A DNA stretch of 64,000 bases from Larsenimonas suaedae (GTDB taxonomy: Bacteria > Pseudomonadota > Gammaproteobacteria > Pseudomonadales > Halomonadaceae), in NCBI RefSeq assembly GCF_023712105.1, contig NZ_JAMLJI010000005.1:50420-114419 (forward strand), given 5' to 3'. The position numbers and the translations under genes were made by a program. Shown piece by piece: positions 8,662-17,031 of this stretch. The notes beneath the pieces were generated by a model. That model saw only the letters and a program-made list of their open reading frames with translations. It was not told the origin of the DNA and did no database searches. Each line of letters begins with the position of its first letter. The first letter of the stretch is position 1.

Positions 8662-8865
8662 GTGTTCGATCGATTGAGAGCGGTGGCGATTTCATCCCAG
8701 GCGCTTGGTTTCATCATGATAATTGCGTTCGAAACCTGGCTGCCGCCCGGACAGGTCCGCCCGGCGCAGGCCATGGTGCTTGCGTTGATGCTTTTCGCGG
8801 CGCTTTTCGTTGCGCTGGCGCGCCGCTATCGGCGTAACCGGCGCTTGAAAGGGCGAGAGGAGTAA
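8662..8865 (+). CDS. Small two-helix membrane protein of unknown function
   Basis: A 67-residue protein if started at GTG 8662, which follows GAGAAAGG by 4 bases; an ATG at 8608 would add 18 polar residues with no ribosome-binding site. Two hydrophobic stretches are visible (SSQALGFIMIIAFETWL near 10-26 and PAQAMVLALMLFAALFVAL near 33-51), followed by a very basic tail (RRYRRNRRLKGREE), which by the positive-inside rule places the C-terminus in the cytoplasm. I do not recognise the family. It lies between rapA (divergent) and the nag operon (convergent), apparently alone in its transcript. Confidence 0.65.
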   Translation: MFDRLRAVAISSQALGFIMIIAFETWLPPGQVRPAQAMVLALMLFAALFVALARRYRRNRRLKGREE

Positions 8866-8900
8866 ATATCGGCACGCTTTTGAGCTGAGCGATAGATCAA

Positions 8901-8928
8901 GGGCGCGCCGAGTGCATCCGGCGCGCCC
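8901..8928. terminator. GC-rich hairpin between convergent genes
   Basis: A perfect 10-bp stem with an 8-base loop, extended outward by pairing CTGAGC/GCTCAG. It sits between the small membrane protein gene and the end of nagE. No strong T run follows on either strand, so it may stabilise 3' ends as much as terminate. Confidence 0.5.
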
Positions 8929-8957
8929 AGGCTCAGTGCGGGGTTCTTGCTGCGTAA

Positions 8958-10646
8958 CTAGGCCGTACGGGCGGCATCGAGCGCCTGGCCGAGCGCGGTT
9001 GCCTCGTCGCCCACAATAAGATGAACGACGCCTTGCGCCACGGTGAGGTGGCCCTGAACGCCCAGCGCATGCAGCGCATCCAGATCGAGCCTGTCCGCAT
9101 CGGCGAGCGTGAGCCGCACGCGCGTGTGCGCCACTGACGCGGCAGCGTGCAGGTTGTCGCGGCCGCCGAGGGCCTCCAGCCACTGACCCAGTCGGGTTGA
9201 ATCAAGCGCCTGAGCGGGCTCGATTGGTGTGTCTTCGGCCGTGGCGACCGTCTCGCTCGGGGCGGTGCCCTGAGCGCGCATTGCCTGTCGAATGTCATCG
9301 GCAACCTGGTCGGCGATCGGCCCGACAATCACTTGAAGCCCACCGCCGCTCAGTTTGAGAACGGCGCGGGCGCCGAGCGAGCGCAGGGCCGATTCGTCGA
9401 TTGAGTCGGTGGACGCCAGAATCAGACGCAAGCGGGTGGTGCAGGCACCGACGCCGTTGATGTTGTGTGCCCCGCCCAGTGCGGTAACAAAGGCCGGGCC
9501 GCGCTCACCAAGTTCCTCTGCCGTCACGGTGACGGTGTCCTTCTCGCGGCCGGGCGTGGCGATGTCGAAACGAGCGATGGCCCAGCGGAAGATGCCGTAG
9601 TAAAGCGCGAAGAACACGACGCCCACTGGCAGCAGCATCCAGCCGTTGGTAGAGAGCCCGTATGACAGCCCGTAGTCGAAGGCGCCTGCCGAGAACGTGA
9701 AGCCGAGCTTGACCCCCAGCGCGCTCATGAGCGCCATCGACGCGCCGGTCAGCAGGGCATGAATGCCATAAAGCACCGGGGCCAGGAACATGAAGGTGAA
9801 CTCGAGGGGTTCGGTAACGCCGGTCAAAAAGGCAGTCAGCGCCAGAGACAGCAAGAGGCCGCCGACCTGGGCGCGCCGGTCTCTGCGTGCACAGTGGTAC
9901 ATCGCAAGCGCCGCACCCGGAAGGCCAAACATCATGACGGGGAAGAAGCCGGCCATGAAACTGCCCGCGCTCGGGTCGCCTGCAAAGAAGCGGTTCAAAT
10001 CGCCCGTGGCGTCACCGTAGTGGCCGAACACGAACCAGACGAAGCTGTTCAGGACGTGGTGAAGGCCGGTCACGATCAAAATGCGATTCAACACGCCATA
10101 GACGAACAGGCCCAGCTCGCCGGCATCGATCAGCCACTGCCCGAGCAGGTCGATGCCGTGCTGAATGGGCGGCCAGAGATAGCCAAAGGCCACTCCGAGC
10201 ACGACCGCGCTCAGACCGGTGGCGATCGGAATGAACCGCCGGCCGCCGAAGAACGCCAGATAATCTGGTAGAGCGATGGCGCGATACCGATTGTAGAGAA
10301 CGCCCGCGACGACTCCCATCACGATGCCTGCCAGCACGCCCATGTTGATCTCCGGGTCGAGCGCCTTCAGCACGGCAGTCAACACCAGATAGCCGATGGT
10401 GCCGGCAAGTCCGGCAGCGCCGTTGTTGTCATCGGCAATACCGACCGCGACCCCGATGGCAAAGATCAGCGCCAATTGCGCGAAGATGGCGTTACCGGCA
10501 TCGGCGATGAAGGCGACGTCAAGCAGATCGGGCTGCCCCAGTCGCAGCAGCAGACCCGCGACCGGGAGCACCGCGATCGGCAGCATCAGGGAGCGGCCGA
10601 GCAGCTGCAACCCGCCGAGCAGTGTTTGACCAAGGTGCGTTCTCAT
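8958..10646 (-). CDS. nagE: PTS N-acetylglucosamine-type permease, EIIC-EIIB-EIIB
   Basis: 562-residue inner-membrane permease of the glucose/GlcNAc PTS family. The EIIC part (about 1-370) is hydrophobic and opens with LGRSLMLPIAVLPVAGLLLRLG; the GlcNAc-type block VTGLHHVLNSFVWF lies near 193-206 and GVTEPLEFTFMFLAP near 268-282. Two EIIB domains follow: the first (about 385-465) has the phosphorylation Cys in GVGACTTRLRL; the second (about 485-560) has VAHTRVRL at the same place and so lacks the Cys. The start overlaps the end of the EIIA-HPr-EI gene by 4 bases (ATGA), so the two are translationally coupled. GlcNAc specificity is inferred from family and context. Confidence 0.93.
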   Translation of the reverse strand: MRTHLGQTLLGGLQLLGRSLMLPIAVLPVAGLLLRLGQPDLLDVAFIADAGNAIFAQLALIFAIGVAVGIADDNNGAAGLAGTIGYLVLTAVLKALDPEINMGVLAGIVMGVVAGVLYNRYRAIALPDYLAFFGGRRFIPIATGLSAVVLGVAFGYLWPPIQHGIDLLGQWLIDAGELGLFVYGVLNRILIVTGLHHVLNSFVWFVFGHYGDATGDLNRFFAGDPSAGSFMAGFFPVMMFGLPGAALAMYHCARRDRRAQVGGLLLSLALTAFLTGVTEPLEFTFMFLAPVLYGIHALLTGASMALMSALGVKLGFTFSAGAFDYGLSYGLSTNGWMLLPVGVVFFALYYGIFRWAIARFDIATPGREKDTVTVTAEELGERGPAFVTALGGAHNINGVGACTTRLRLILASTDSIDESALRSLGARAVLKLSGGGLQVIVGPIADQVADDIRQAMRAQGTAPSETVATAEDTPIEPAQALDSTRLGQWLEALGGRDNLHAAASVAHTRVRLTLADADRLDLDALHALGVQGHLTVAQGVVHLIVGDEATALGQALDAARTA

Positions 10647-13216
10647 GACGGTGTCTCCGTGGCAGTAAGCGAGAAATCGGCCAGGCGCGCGCGGACATGT
10701 GCCGCATCCGGCTGGCGCAGCAGGTCCGGGATCATGGCGATCAGAGTCTGCTCATCGAGTCGCCTGAGCGCCTGTTTGAGGGTGGCAATGCGGGTGGGCT
10801 CGACCGAAAGCTCGGCCACACCCATGGCCGCATACACGCAGGCGGCGAGTGTTTCCGCGGCGGCGCCGCCACACACGCCGACCGGACACGTGGCACCGGC
10901 CTGATCGATGGTTTCCTTGATCAGGCGCAAGACGGCCGGGTGCAGCGCGTCAGCAAAAGAGGCGAGCGCATCGGCCTCGCGGTCCATGGCCAGAGTGTAT
11001 TGAGTGAGGTCATTGGTGCCGATCGACAGGAAATCGGCGTGCGCGGCCAACGTGCCGGCATTCAACGCAGCACTTGGAACTTCGATCATGGCGCCAAGCT
11101 TCGGCAGTGTCTCGATACCGAGCGCTGAAGCGCGAGCCTCCATGCGCTGGCGGACCCAGGCAAGCTCCCGGGCTTCGGTCACCATCGGCACCATGATGTG
11201 CAGGTTCGAATCTGGCCCTGCGTCCTGGCCTGCGCGCAGCAGCGCATCGAGCTGAGTCTCCAGAAGCTCGGGCTGGTGCTGCCAGAGACGTACGCCGCGG
11301 ATGCCCAGCGCCGGGTTAGGCGCAGACGGGGCCTGTACGTAGGGCACCTGCTTGTCGGCGCCGATATCGAGCAGGCGAATGATGACCGGTTTGCCGGGAA
11401 GTGCGGCCAGCGCACGGGCGTAGGCATCCTGTTGGTCGGCGGCGCTTGGCGCGCGATCCCGGTCCAGAAACAGGAATTCGCTGCGAAACAGTCCAATGCC
11501 ATCGGCACCGCTCTCGGCGGCGGCGTACGCCTCCTCGGCGGTGCCGATGTTGGCGTAGATGCCGATCTCGGTGCCGCCCAGGGTGATGGCCCGCTGATGA
11601 GCGTTTGCCTCGGCCTTCATTCGGCGCTCGTTCAGCGCCGATTGGCGATCAAGTGCATCAGCCTGTTGATCCTGCGTCGGTGAGGCCAACAGGTATCCGT
11701 GCTGGGCGTCCAGAAGTGCACTTTCAGCGGTAACATCAAGTACGGATGCACCGAGCCCGACCAGACACGGCAGGCCGCGTGCCCGGGCCAGAATGGCCAG
11801 GTGCGATGTCGTGCCGCCCTTTGCAAGCGCAAGGCCCCCCATGCGCGAGGCGCGCTCAACGAGGTACGAGGGCGTCATGGTGTCCGCCACGACGATTGCG
11901 CCCTCCGGAAAGGTCGCACCGCCCTCGTTGTCGTGGCTGAACCGCGCCATGAGGCGGCGCTGAACGTCTCGAAGATCGTCGTTTCGCTCTCGAAGCAGGG
12001 CGTTTTCGCTGCGGGCGAGCGTCTCGAGTTCCTGGTCGATGGCGCGCCGCCAGCCATGGGCGGCGCTGGCCCCGTCCTCGATGGCCTTTACGGCCTCCTC
12101 GAACAGTGCCGGGTCATTGACCAGTGCCAGATGAGCCTCGAACACCTCGGCGTCGGCCTGGCGCTGGCTTTGACGGGCCTGATCACGCTCTAGGGTAATG
12201 TCGTGTTCAAGCGCCGTCAGCGCCTCACGAAGGGCGGTGGTCTCCGTTTTTGGCGAGGCGCCTTGTGTCTCGACCTCCGGCAGCGCCTGTTCGATGCGGG
12301 CCAATGGCGCCAAAACGATGCCTTCACTCGCAATCTGGCCTACCAGTGCGTGCTCGGGCACTTCTTGGCCGCCGGTGCCTGTTTTAACGTCGGAGTTTGT
12401 TTTTAAAGAGGTGTCTTGTGCCCGACCAGCGTTGGGGGCGTGCGCCTCGTGCGTGCTTGCAAGCAGCGCCTCGACCGCGTCCAGTGCGGCTTCGGGCGTG
12501 GCGCCCTCGGCCGTGACATCGACGTATTGGTTGTTGCCAAGGCTCAGGCCCAGCAGTCCCGTCAGGCTTTTGGCGTCGGCCGACTGGCCCTGGTCGCTGG
12601 TCAGCGTCAATGTGACCTCGTGCTGCTGGGCCAGGGCCCGCAAACGCGCCGCGGGTCGTGCATGAATACCCTGAGGCAGGCGTATGTGCAGACGGCGGCG
12701 TGCGCGCAGGGTGTCATCAAGTGCTGTGGCGGCTGTGCCTGCGTGTTGACCAAGGCGCACTGTCAGTAGCGGCTGACCGGCCTTGATCTGCTGATGAGGG
12801 GGGGGCAGGACGTGAACCGTTGCACGCTCGGCATTGGTCAGTACCAGCGGGGTGATCAAGGCCCGGGCGCGACACGCCAGCGCGTCGATGTCGTAGGTGC
12901 ATAGAGGATCGCCCTCTGAAACCGCTTGATCTTCGCGAACGAGCAGATCGATACCCTCACCGTCGAGGGCCACGGTGTCGATGCCAAGGTGCAGCAGCCA
13001 CTCGAGGCCGTGGCCGTCGCGCAGGGTAACGGCGTGGCGCGTGCGAGCGCACTGCACGATCACGCCGCTGCAAGGGGCGTGTAACGTGTTGCCCAGCGGG
13101 TCTAGGGCGATACCCGGGCCGAGCGTTTCGCCTGAAAAAACCGGATCGGGAACTTGGTCGAGCGGGACAACGATCCCGTCGACAGGCGCGGTGAGCGTGA
13201 GGTCAGTGGCCGTCAT
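10643..13216 (-). CDS. nagF: PTS multiphosphoryl transfer protein EIIA-HPr-EI
   Basis: Fusion that carries phosphate from PEP to the permease. From ATG 13216 it has about 857 residues: EIIA-Glc-like domain (1-150) with His61 and the phosphorylated His76 in LLHLGIDTV; HPr (about 170-255) with PQGIHARPAARL near 186; and enzyme I (about 290-855) with the swivelling-domain His in GGTTSHLAILARARG near 472 and the C-terminal PEP-binding TIM barrel. An ATG at 13279 overlaps the preceding stop codon (TAATG) and would add 21 residues unlike the family; ATG 13216 has AAGAGAG upstream and puts the EIIA fold at the N-terminus, so it is preferred. With this protein the operon needs no general EI or HPr. 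Confidence 0.93.
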   Translation of the reverse strand: MTATDLTLTAPVDGIVVPLDQVPDPVFSGETLGPGIALDPLGNTLHAPCSGVIVQCARTRHAVTLRDGHGLEWLLHLGIDTVALDGEGIDLLVREDQAVSEGDPLCTYDIDALACRARALITPLVLTNAERATVHVLPPPHQQIKAGQPLLTVRLGQHAGTAATALDDTLRARRRLHIRLPQGIHARPAARLRALAQQHEVTLTLTSDQGQSADAKSLTGLLGLSLGNNQYVDVTAEGATPEAALDAVEALLASTHEAHAPNAGRAQDTSLKTNSDVKTGTGGQEVPEHALVGQIASEGIVLAPLARIEQALPEVETQGASPKTETTALREALTALEHDITLERDQARQSQRQADAEVFEAHLALVNDPALFEEAVKAIEDGASAAHGWRRAIDQELETLARSENALLRERNDDLRDVQRRLMARFSHDNEGGATFPEGAIVVADTMTPSYLVERASRMGGLALAKGGTTSHLAILARARGLPCLVGLGASVLDVTAESALLDAQHGYLLASPTQDQQADALDRQSALNERRMKAEANAHQRAITLGGTEIGIYANIGTAEEAYAAAESGADGIGLFRSEFLFLDRDRAPSAADQQDAYARALAALPGKPVIIRLLDIGADKQVPYVQAPSAPNPALGIRGVRLWQHQPELLETQLDALLRAGQDAGPDSNLHIMVPMVTEARELAWVRQRMEARASALGIETLPKLGAMIEVPSAALNAGTLAAHADFLSIGTNDLTQYTLAMDREADALASFADALHPAVLRLIKETIDQAGATCPVGVCGGAAAETLAACVYAAMGVAELSVEPTRIATLKQALRRLDEQTLIAMIPDLLRQPDAAHVRARLADFSLTATETPS

Positions 13217-13278
13217 GTAAGACTCTCTTGGGGCCTGGTCGGCCCACGTGTTGTTGTTGGAGTGGCGTATTCCGGGCA

Positions 13279-14298
13279 TTACCGGGTGCGCGTTACCTTG
13301 CTGAGGTGGGGTGGTGCGTCCGGGTCGAGCCCACGGGCCCGGGCCAGCTGTTCGACCATCAGGTAGAAGCTTTGAATGGCGCTCAGCGGCTGCAGGTCGT
13401 CATGGGCGGCCTCCGAAAGCGTCAGCGTGCGCCTGGCAATGCGGGTATCGGCGGCCAGTAAGACATCGGCGCCGGCACCTTCGAGCCAGTCGGCCAGTTC
13501 CAGCAGGCTCTGTTGCTCGGGGCCGGGCGGTGCGAACACCAGTACCGGATAGCCTGGGCCAATCAGGGCCATTGGCCCATGGCGGACTTCGGCGCCGCTG
13601 AACGCTTCCGCCTGGATGGCGCAGGTTTCCTTGAACTTGAGGGCGGCCTCCTGGGCAATGGCAAGGCCGCTGCCGCGCCCGATCACAAGCATTCGGTCAG
13701 CGTGCTCGAGCCGTTCGACCGCGCTGGCCCATGGCTGTGTGCAGGCGTGATCGAGTGTTTCGGGCAGGGAGATGAGCGCGTCCAGAAGGGCTGTGTCTTC
13801 TGCCCAGAGGCCGATGAAGTGCGCGCAGGCGGCAAGCGTTGCCAGATAGCTCTTGGTTGCGGCAACACTTCGCTCGGTGCCTGCATGCAGAATCAGCTCG
13901 TGTGCGCTTGCGTGCCCGAGCGGGCTATCGGGGGCGTTGGTCAGTGCAAGTGTCCGGGCGCCACCCTCGCCGAGGGCGCGCTGAAGGTCGACGAGATCCG
14001 GGCTTTGACCTGACTGGGAAATGGCCAGTGACAAGGCGTTGTCCACGTGCCAGGGCACCTGATGATGTGTGCTCAGCGACGGGGGGATCGAGGCCATCGG
14101 TCGGCCCAGGTGTTTCATCGCCAGATAGCCTGCATAGCTTGCAGCGTGGTCGGAGCTGCCGCGGGCAACGGTCAGCATCATGGCGGGCGGATGTGATCGC
14201 AAGGTGGCGGAAAGGCGGGCGAGTGGCGCCTCGAGGGCGGGCGTTTGCTGGCGCAGTATCGCGGCGCAACTCAGCGCTTCTTCCTTCATCAGAGACAT
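13279..14298 (-). CDS. nagB2: SIS-domain glucosamine-6-phosphate deaminase (NagB-II type)
   Basis: 339-residue protein with two sugar-isomerase domains, corresponding to the isomerase half of GlmS without the glutaminase. Visible SIS signatures are TVARGSSDHAASYAGYL near 43-59, LAISQSGQSPDLVDL near 91-105 and VIGRGSGLAIAQEAALKFKETC near 200-221 (in parts), plus AEAFSGAEVRHGPMALI near 224-240. NagB-II enzymes convert glucosamine-6-P to fructose-6-P and ammonia. Its ATG overlaps the nagR stop (TGATG), and the next gene begins 63 bases downstream, so it is within the operon. Deaminase versus isomerase activity toward other sugars cannot be separated from sequence alone. Confidence 0.88.
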   Translation of the reverse strand: MSLMKEEALSCAAILRQQTPALEAPLARLSATLRSHPPAMMLTVARGSSDHAASYAGYLAMKHLGRPMASIPPSLSTHHQVPWHVDNALSLAISQSGQSPDLVDLQRALGEGGARTLALTNAPDSPLGHASAHELILHAGTERSVAATKSYLATLAACAHFIGLWAEDTALLDALISLPETLDHACTQPWASAVERLEHADRMLVIGRGSGLAIAQEAALKFKETCAIQAEAFSGAEVRHGPMALIGPGYPVLVFAPPGPEQQSLLELADWLEGAGADVLLAADTRIARRTLTLSEAAHDDLQPLSAIQSFYLMVEQLARARGLDPDAPPHLSKVTRTR

Positions 14299-15047
14299 CA
14301 GGACTCCTTGGGCGCAACGCCCAGTTCAACGACAAAGTCGTAGTAGTCGGTTCGGCAATAGGAGGTTGTCAGCTCGGCGGCGGACCCGTCGGTGAGGTAG
14401 CCAAGACGTGTGACTTTAAGTAGCGCGCTTCCCGGAGCGACCCGGGCAAGTGTCGCAAGTGCCTCATCGGCGTTGACGGCGCTGACCGATTGCCTGGCCC
14501 GAACGATAGGCGTGCCGCAGTGTTCCAGATACGCATAAAGCGAGGCCTCGAGCGCGTCTGGCTCGGGAATGAACCGTGCCGGAAGACAGCTTTCCTCGAC
14601 GGCGACCACAATGTCGTCCGCGAGCCTCAGGCGTTTGAGGTGCACGACCGGGTCGTTCGGGCCCAGATCGAGATGCAGCCGTTCCTCAAGGTTTGCATGC
14701 CCTGTATGTCGATCGAGCCAGTGCGAGCGTGGCGTGAACCCGCGGCGAGCCAGCTGTTCGCTGAAACTGGTCAGCCGGCTGAGTGACGGGGCGACGCGAG
14801 GCGCGATGAAGGTGCCCGAGCCGTGGGTGCGAACGATGAGCCCCTGTTCGACCAAACGCTCCAGTGCCTTGCGGGCGGTAATGCGCGAGACTCCGACGCG
14901 TTCGGCCAGTAGCCGCTCGGAGGGCAGGGCATCTTCGCTGCGCCATTCGCCCAGCTCGATCGCGCGTGCCAGCTGGTTCGATAGCTGGCGGTACAGCGGA
15001 GTGGTGTTTCCCGGGTGCACGGCAATGCGCGCGAGAGGATCGGTCAT
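14298..15047 (-). CDS. nagR: GntR/HutC-family regulator of the amino-sugar operon
   Basis: 249-residue repressor-type regulator: GntR winged helix at about 12-80 (ALPSERLLAERVGVSRITARKALERL, seen as SERLLAERVGVSRITARKAL) and a UTRA ligand-binding domain at about 95-240. HutC/NagR proteins usually bind phosphorylated amino sugars and release DNA. The gene is the first of the nag operon and is coupled to the deaminase gene by a TGATG overlap, so it probably represses its own transcript through the repeats just upstream (15068-15128). The ligand is inferred, not shown. Confidence 0.88.
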   Translation of the reverse strand: MTDPLARIAVHPGNTTPLYRQLSNQLARAIELGEWRSEDALPSERLLAERVGVSRITARKALERLVEQGLIVRTHGSGTFIAPRVAPSLSRLTSFSEQLARRGFTPRSHWLDRHTGHANLEERLHLDLGPNDPVVHLKRLRLADDIVVAVEESCLPARFIPEPDALEASLYAYLEHCGTPIVRARQSVSAVNADEALATLARVAPGSALLKVTRLGYLTDGSAAELTTSYCRTDYYDFVVELGVAPKES

Positions 15048-15067
15048 GACGGGGCGGCTCTTGTTGG

Positions 15068-15128
15068 ATACCAGTAGTCTTTTTGCATACCAGTAAGAGA
15101 CCAGAACATAACCAATTAGATACCAGTT
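15068..15128 (-). promoter_or_regulatory. Tandem ACTGGTAT-like half-sites before nagR
   Basis: On the minus strand the 80 bp upstream of nagR holds five copies of a (A)CTGGTNT element: plus-strand ATACCAGTA at 15068 and 15087, AGACCAGA at 15098, ATAACCAAT at 15108 and ATACCAGTT at 15120. The outer three are near identical. DasR/NagR-type operators are built from such TGGTCT/AGACCA-like halves, so these are the probable NagR sites overlapping the operon promoter. Confidence 0.6.
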
Positions 15129-15281
15129 GAGAACCCTGATGTGTCAGGTCAGGCATTTTATCGCGCGTGAGGCCTCAGGGGTGTCGACCCTCTTTTTGCA
15201 AGCCCTGCTTGTACATGTGACACGCCCGAGTGCCGGGCGGGGCGCTGATCGCTCGAGGTGATCAACCCGGTCTCTGATCGC

Positions 15282-16361
15282 TCAGGCGTCGCGCTCATGC
15301 CCGAGCGTTAGATCGTCGAAAGTACCGATCGTGCCGCAATGATCCGGTTCGTAGCCGGTCAGACGTTCGAGGGAGGCCAGAAATTCGGGCGTGGTCATGG
15401 CGTCGAGCAGTTGGCATACGTTGTGCTGGTTGAGCTGAGCCGTGTGGCAGACCAGAAGGTAGTGTTCGTGAGCCAGGTCGATGAAGTCGAGCCCGAACTG
15501 GGCGGCTGCGGCCTCGACGCCGAAACCGACATCGGCCATGCCGGCGGCAACGTAGGCGGCGACCGCCGTATGAGTGAATTCTTCCTGGGTGGCGTGCGCC
15601 AGCCGGGTTTCATCGATGCCGCACTCAGCCAGTAAAAGGTTGAACAGAAGGCGGGTGCCCGAGTGTTCGTCCCGGTTGATGAAGCGAAGCCCCGGTTGGG
15701 TCAGGTCGGCCAGCCCCTGAACGCGCTCGTGGGTCTCTGCACGCAGAATCAGCCCCTGCTTTCGAGTCACGAAGCGGATGATGCGAAGGTCCTGGTCATG
15801 GATCAGCGGTCGGTAGGTCGCAAGCACGCGTTCAGCGCGCGTGGGGTCGGTCGGCAGATGAAGACTTGCCAGATCACAGTCGCCGCGTTTCAGGGCGCTG
15901 AGGGCTTCGATCGGGTTGCAGTAACGAAGATCCAGCTCACCGGCGAGTTCCGGCAGCAGCGCGACAGCGTAACCATGACTTGCATGGAGCCGAAGCACCG
16001 GGTGGGCACCTTCCAGCAGTTGCTGGATCTGATTGTTGAGCTCGGAGGCCATGCTGTCGAGCTGAGGCTCCAGCCGGGCCCTGAGGCGCTGCTCCGACCA
16101 GAGCAGTCGCTCGCCCAGCGGTGAGAGGTGTGTGCCATGGCCTTTTCGCATGACCACCATCGCCATGCCGAAGAACTGCTCACCGCGAGTCAAAAGGTTC
16201 CAGGCATGGCGGTAGGAGATGCCAGCCTGCTGTGCGGCGCGGGTCAGTTTCCCGGTCTCATGGATGCCGCTGAGCAGGGTAAAAGTCACCGGATCCAGCA
16301 GATCACCATCCTCGCTTCGAAACAGCCAGGCCGGGGCGATGTTCAACTTTTTTCTAAGCAT
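15282..16361 (-). CDS. ModE-like HTH fused to periplasmic-binding-fold sensor domain
   Basis: 359-residue one-component regulator. Residues 20-105 form a ModE/LysR-type winged helix (LLSGIHETGKLTRAAQQAG, ISYRHAWNLL), and about 125-340 form a substrate-binding-protein-like domain (COG1910 type) with LRLHASHGYAVALLP and RFINRDEHSGTRLL. Family members sense molybdate or related oxyanions, or act as regulators next to molybdoenzyme genes. It is divergent from the formate dehydrogenase operon across 163 bp, which contains repeated GCATAA and an AT-rich stretch at 16410-16450. I infer that it controls fds expression, perhaps tying a molybdoenzyme to molybdenum or formate supply. The effector cannot be read from the sequence. 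Confidence 0.82.
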   Translation of the reverse strand: MLRKKLNIAPAWLFRSEDGDLLDPVTFTLLSGIHETGKLTRAAQQAGISYRHAWNLLTRGEQFFGMAMVVMRKGHGTHLSPLGERLLWSEQRLRARLEPQLDSMASELNNQIQQLLEGAHPVLRLHASHGYAVALLPELAGELDLRYCNPIEALSALKRGDCDLASLHLPTDPTRAERVLATYRPLIHDQDLRIIRFVTRKQGLILRAETHERVQGLADLTQPGLRFINRDEHSGTRLLFNLLLAECGIDETRLAHATQEEFTHTAVAAYVAAGMADVGFGVEAAAAQFGLDFIDLAHEHYLLVCHTAQLNQHNVCQLLDAMTTPEFLASLERLTGYEPDHCGTIGTFDDLTLGHERDA

Positions 16362-16524
16362 TGTCGTGCATATTTGTTGGATTCCCGGGGTGTGCTAGGT
16401 TGCGCATAAGTGACTTAAGCATAAAGCAATTAAGAACAATTATTCCTATACGACGTTTGAATGAGTGCTGACGGACCGACCGTTCCGGCAGACCAATTCG
16501 ACTACTTGATGAGGCAATCAGGTC

Positions 16525-17031
16525 ATGTCTAATGCCAGTGCACCAGCAACCGGCGCCTGGACGCCGGCGCTGATCCAGGAAGTGATCGACGCCCACAAGG
16601 CGCTGCCAGGCGCGATGCTGCCGATCCTCCATGCGATCCAGGACCGTTTCGGATACATTCCAGACGCTGCGATCCCCTTGATTTCCGAAACCTTGAGCTG
16701 CACCCGTGCCGATATCCACGGCATCATCACCTTCTATCACCACTTTCGCACCCAGCCCGTCGGGCGCAACGTGATCCATGTGTGCCGCGCCGAGGCGTGC
16801 CAGGCGGTCGGAAGCCGTCAGCTTGAAGCGCACATCAAGAAGACGCTGAACGTGGACTACCATCAGACTACGCTCGATCACGAATTCACGCTCGAGCCGG
16901 TGTACTGTCTGGGCAACTGCGCCTGCGGTCCGTCGATTCGCGTCAACGACGACATTCACGGGCGCGTCACGCCGACGCGTTTCGAGGAATTGGCCGATGA
17001 ACTGACCACGGCCGTGGTGGAGGTGAAGTGA
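16525..17031 (+). CDS. fdsG: NAD-dependent formate dehydrogenase gamma subunit
   Basis: 168-residue NuoE-like thioredoxin-fold subunit of the soluble, oxygen-tolerant molybdenum formate dehydrogenase. Four cysteines for one [2Fe-2S] cluster are seen in VCRAEACQAVG (near 88-98) and CLGNCACGPSIRVND (near 130-144). GAGGCAATCAGG precedes the ATG. It is the first gene of fdsGBA-D; its stop codon overlaps the fdsB ATG (TGATG). The complex oxidises formate to CO2 and reduces NAD+ in the cytoplasm. Confidence 0.95.
   Translation: MSNASAPATGAWTPALIQEVIDAHKALPGAMLPILHAIQDRFGYIPDAAIPLISETLSCTRADIHGIITFYHHFRTQPVGRNVIHVCRAEACQAVGSRQLEAHIKKTLNVDYHQTTLDHEFTLEPVYCLGNCACGPSIRVNDDIHGRVTPTRFEELADELTTAVVEVK

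Noticed and set aside
13217..13279. Upstream ATG 13279 as start of the EIIA-HPr-EI protein
   Set aside because: It makes a neat TAATG overlap but has no ribosome-binding site and adds 21 residues before the EIIA fold.
15245..15283. Direct repeat CTGATCGCTC (15245 and 15274)
   Set aside because: One copy overlaps the 3' end of the ModE-like gene; two copies only, with no evident role.
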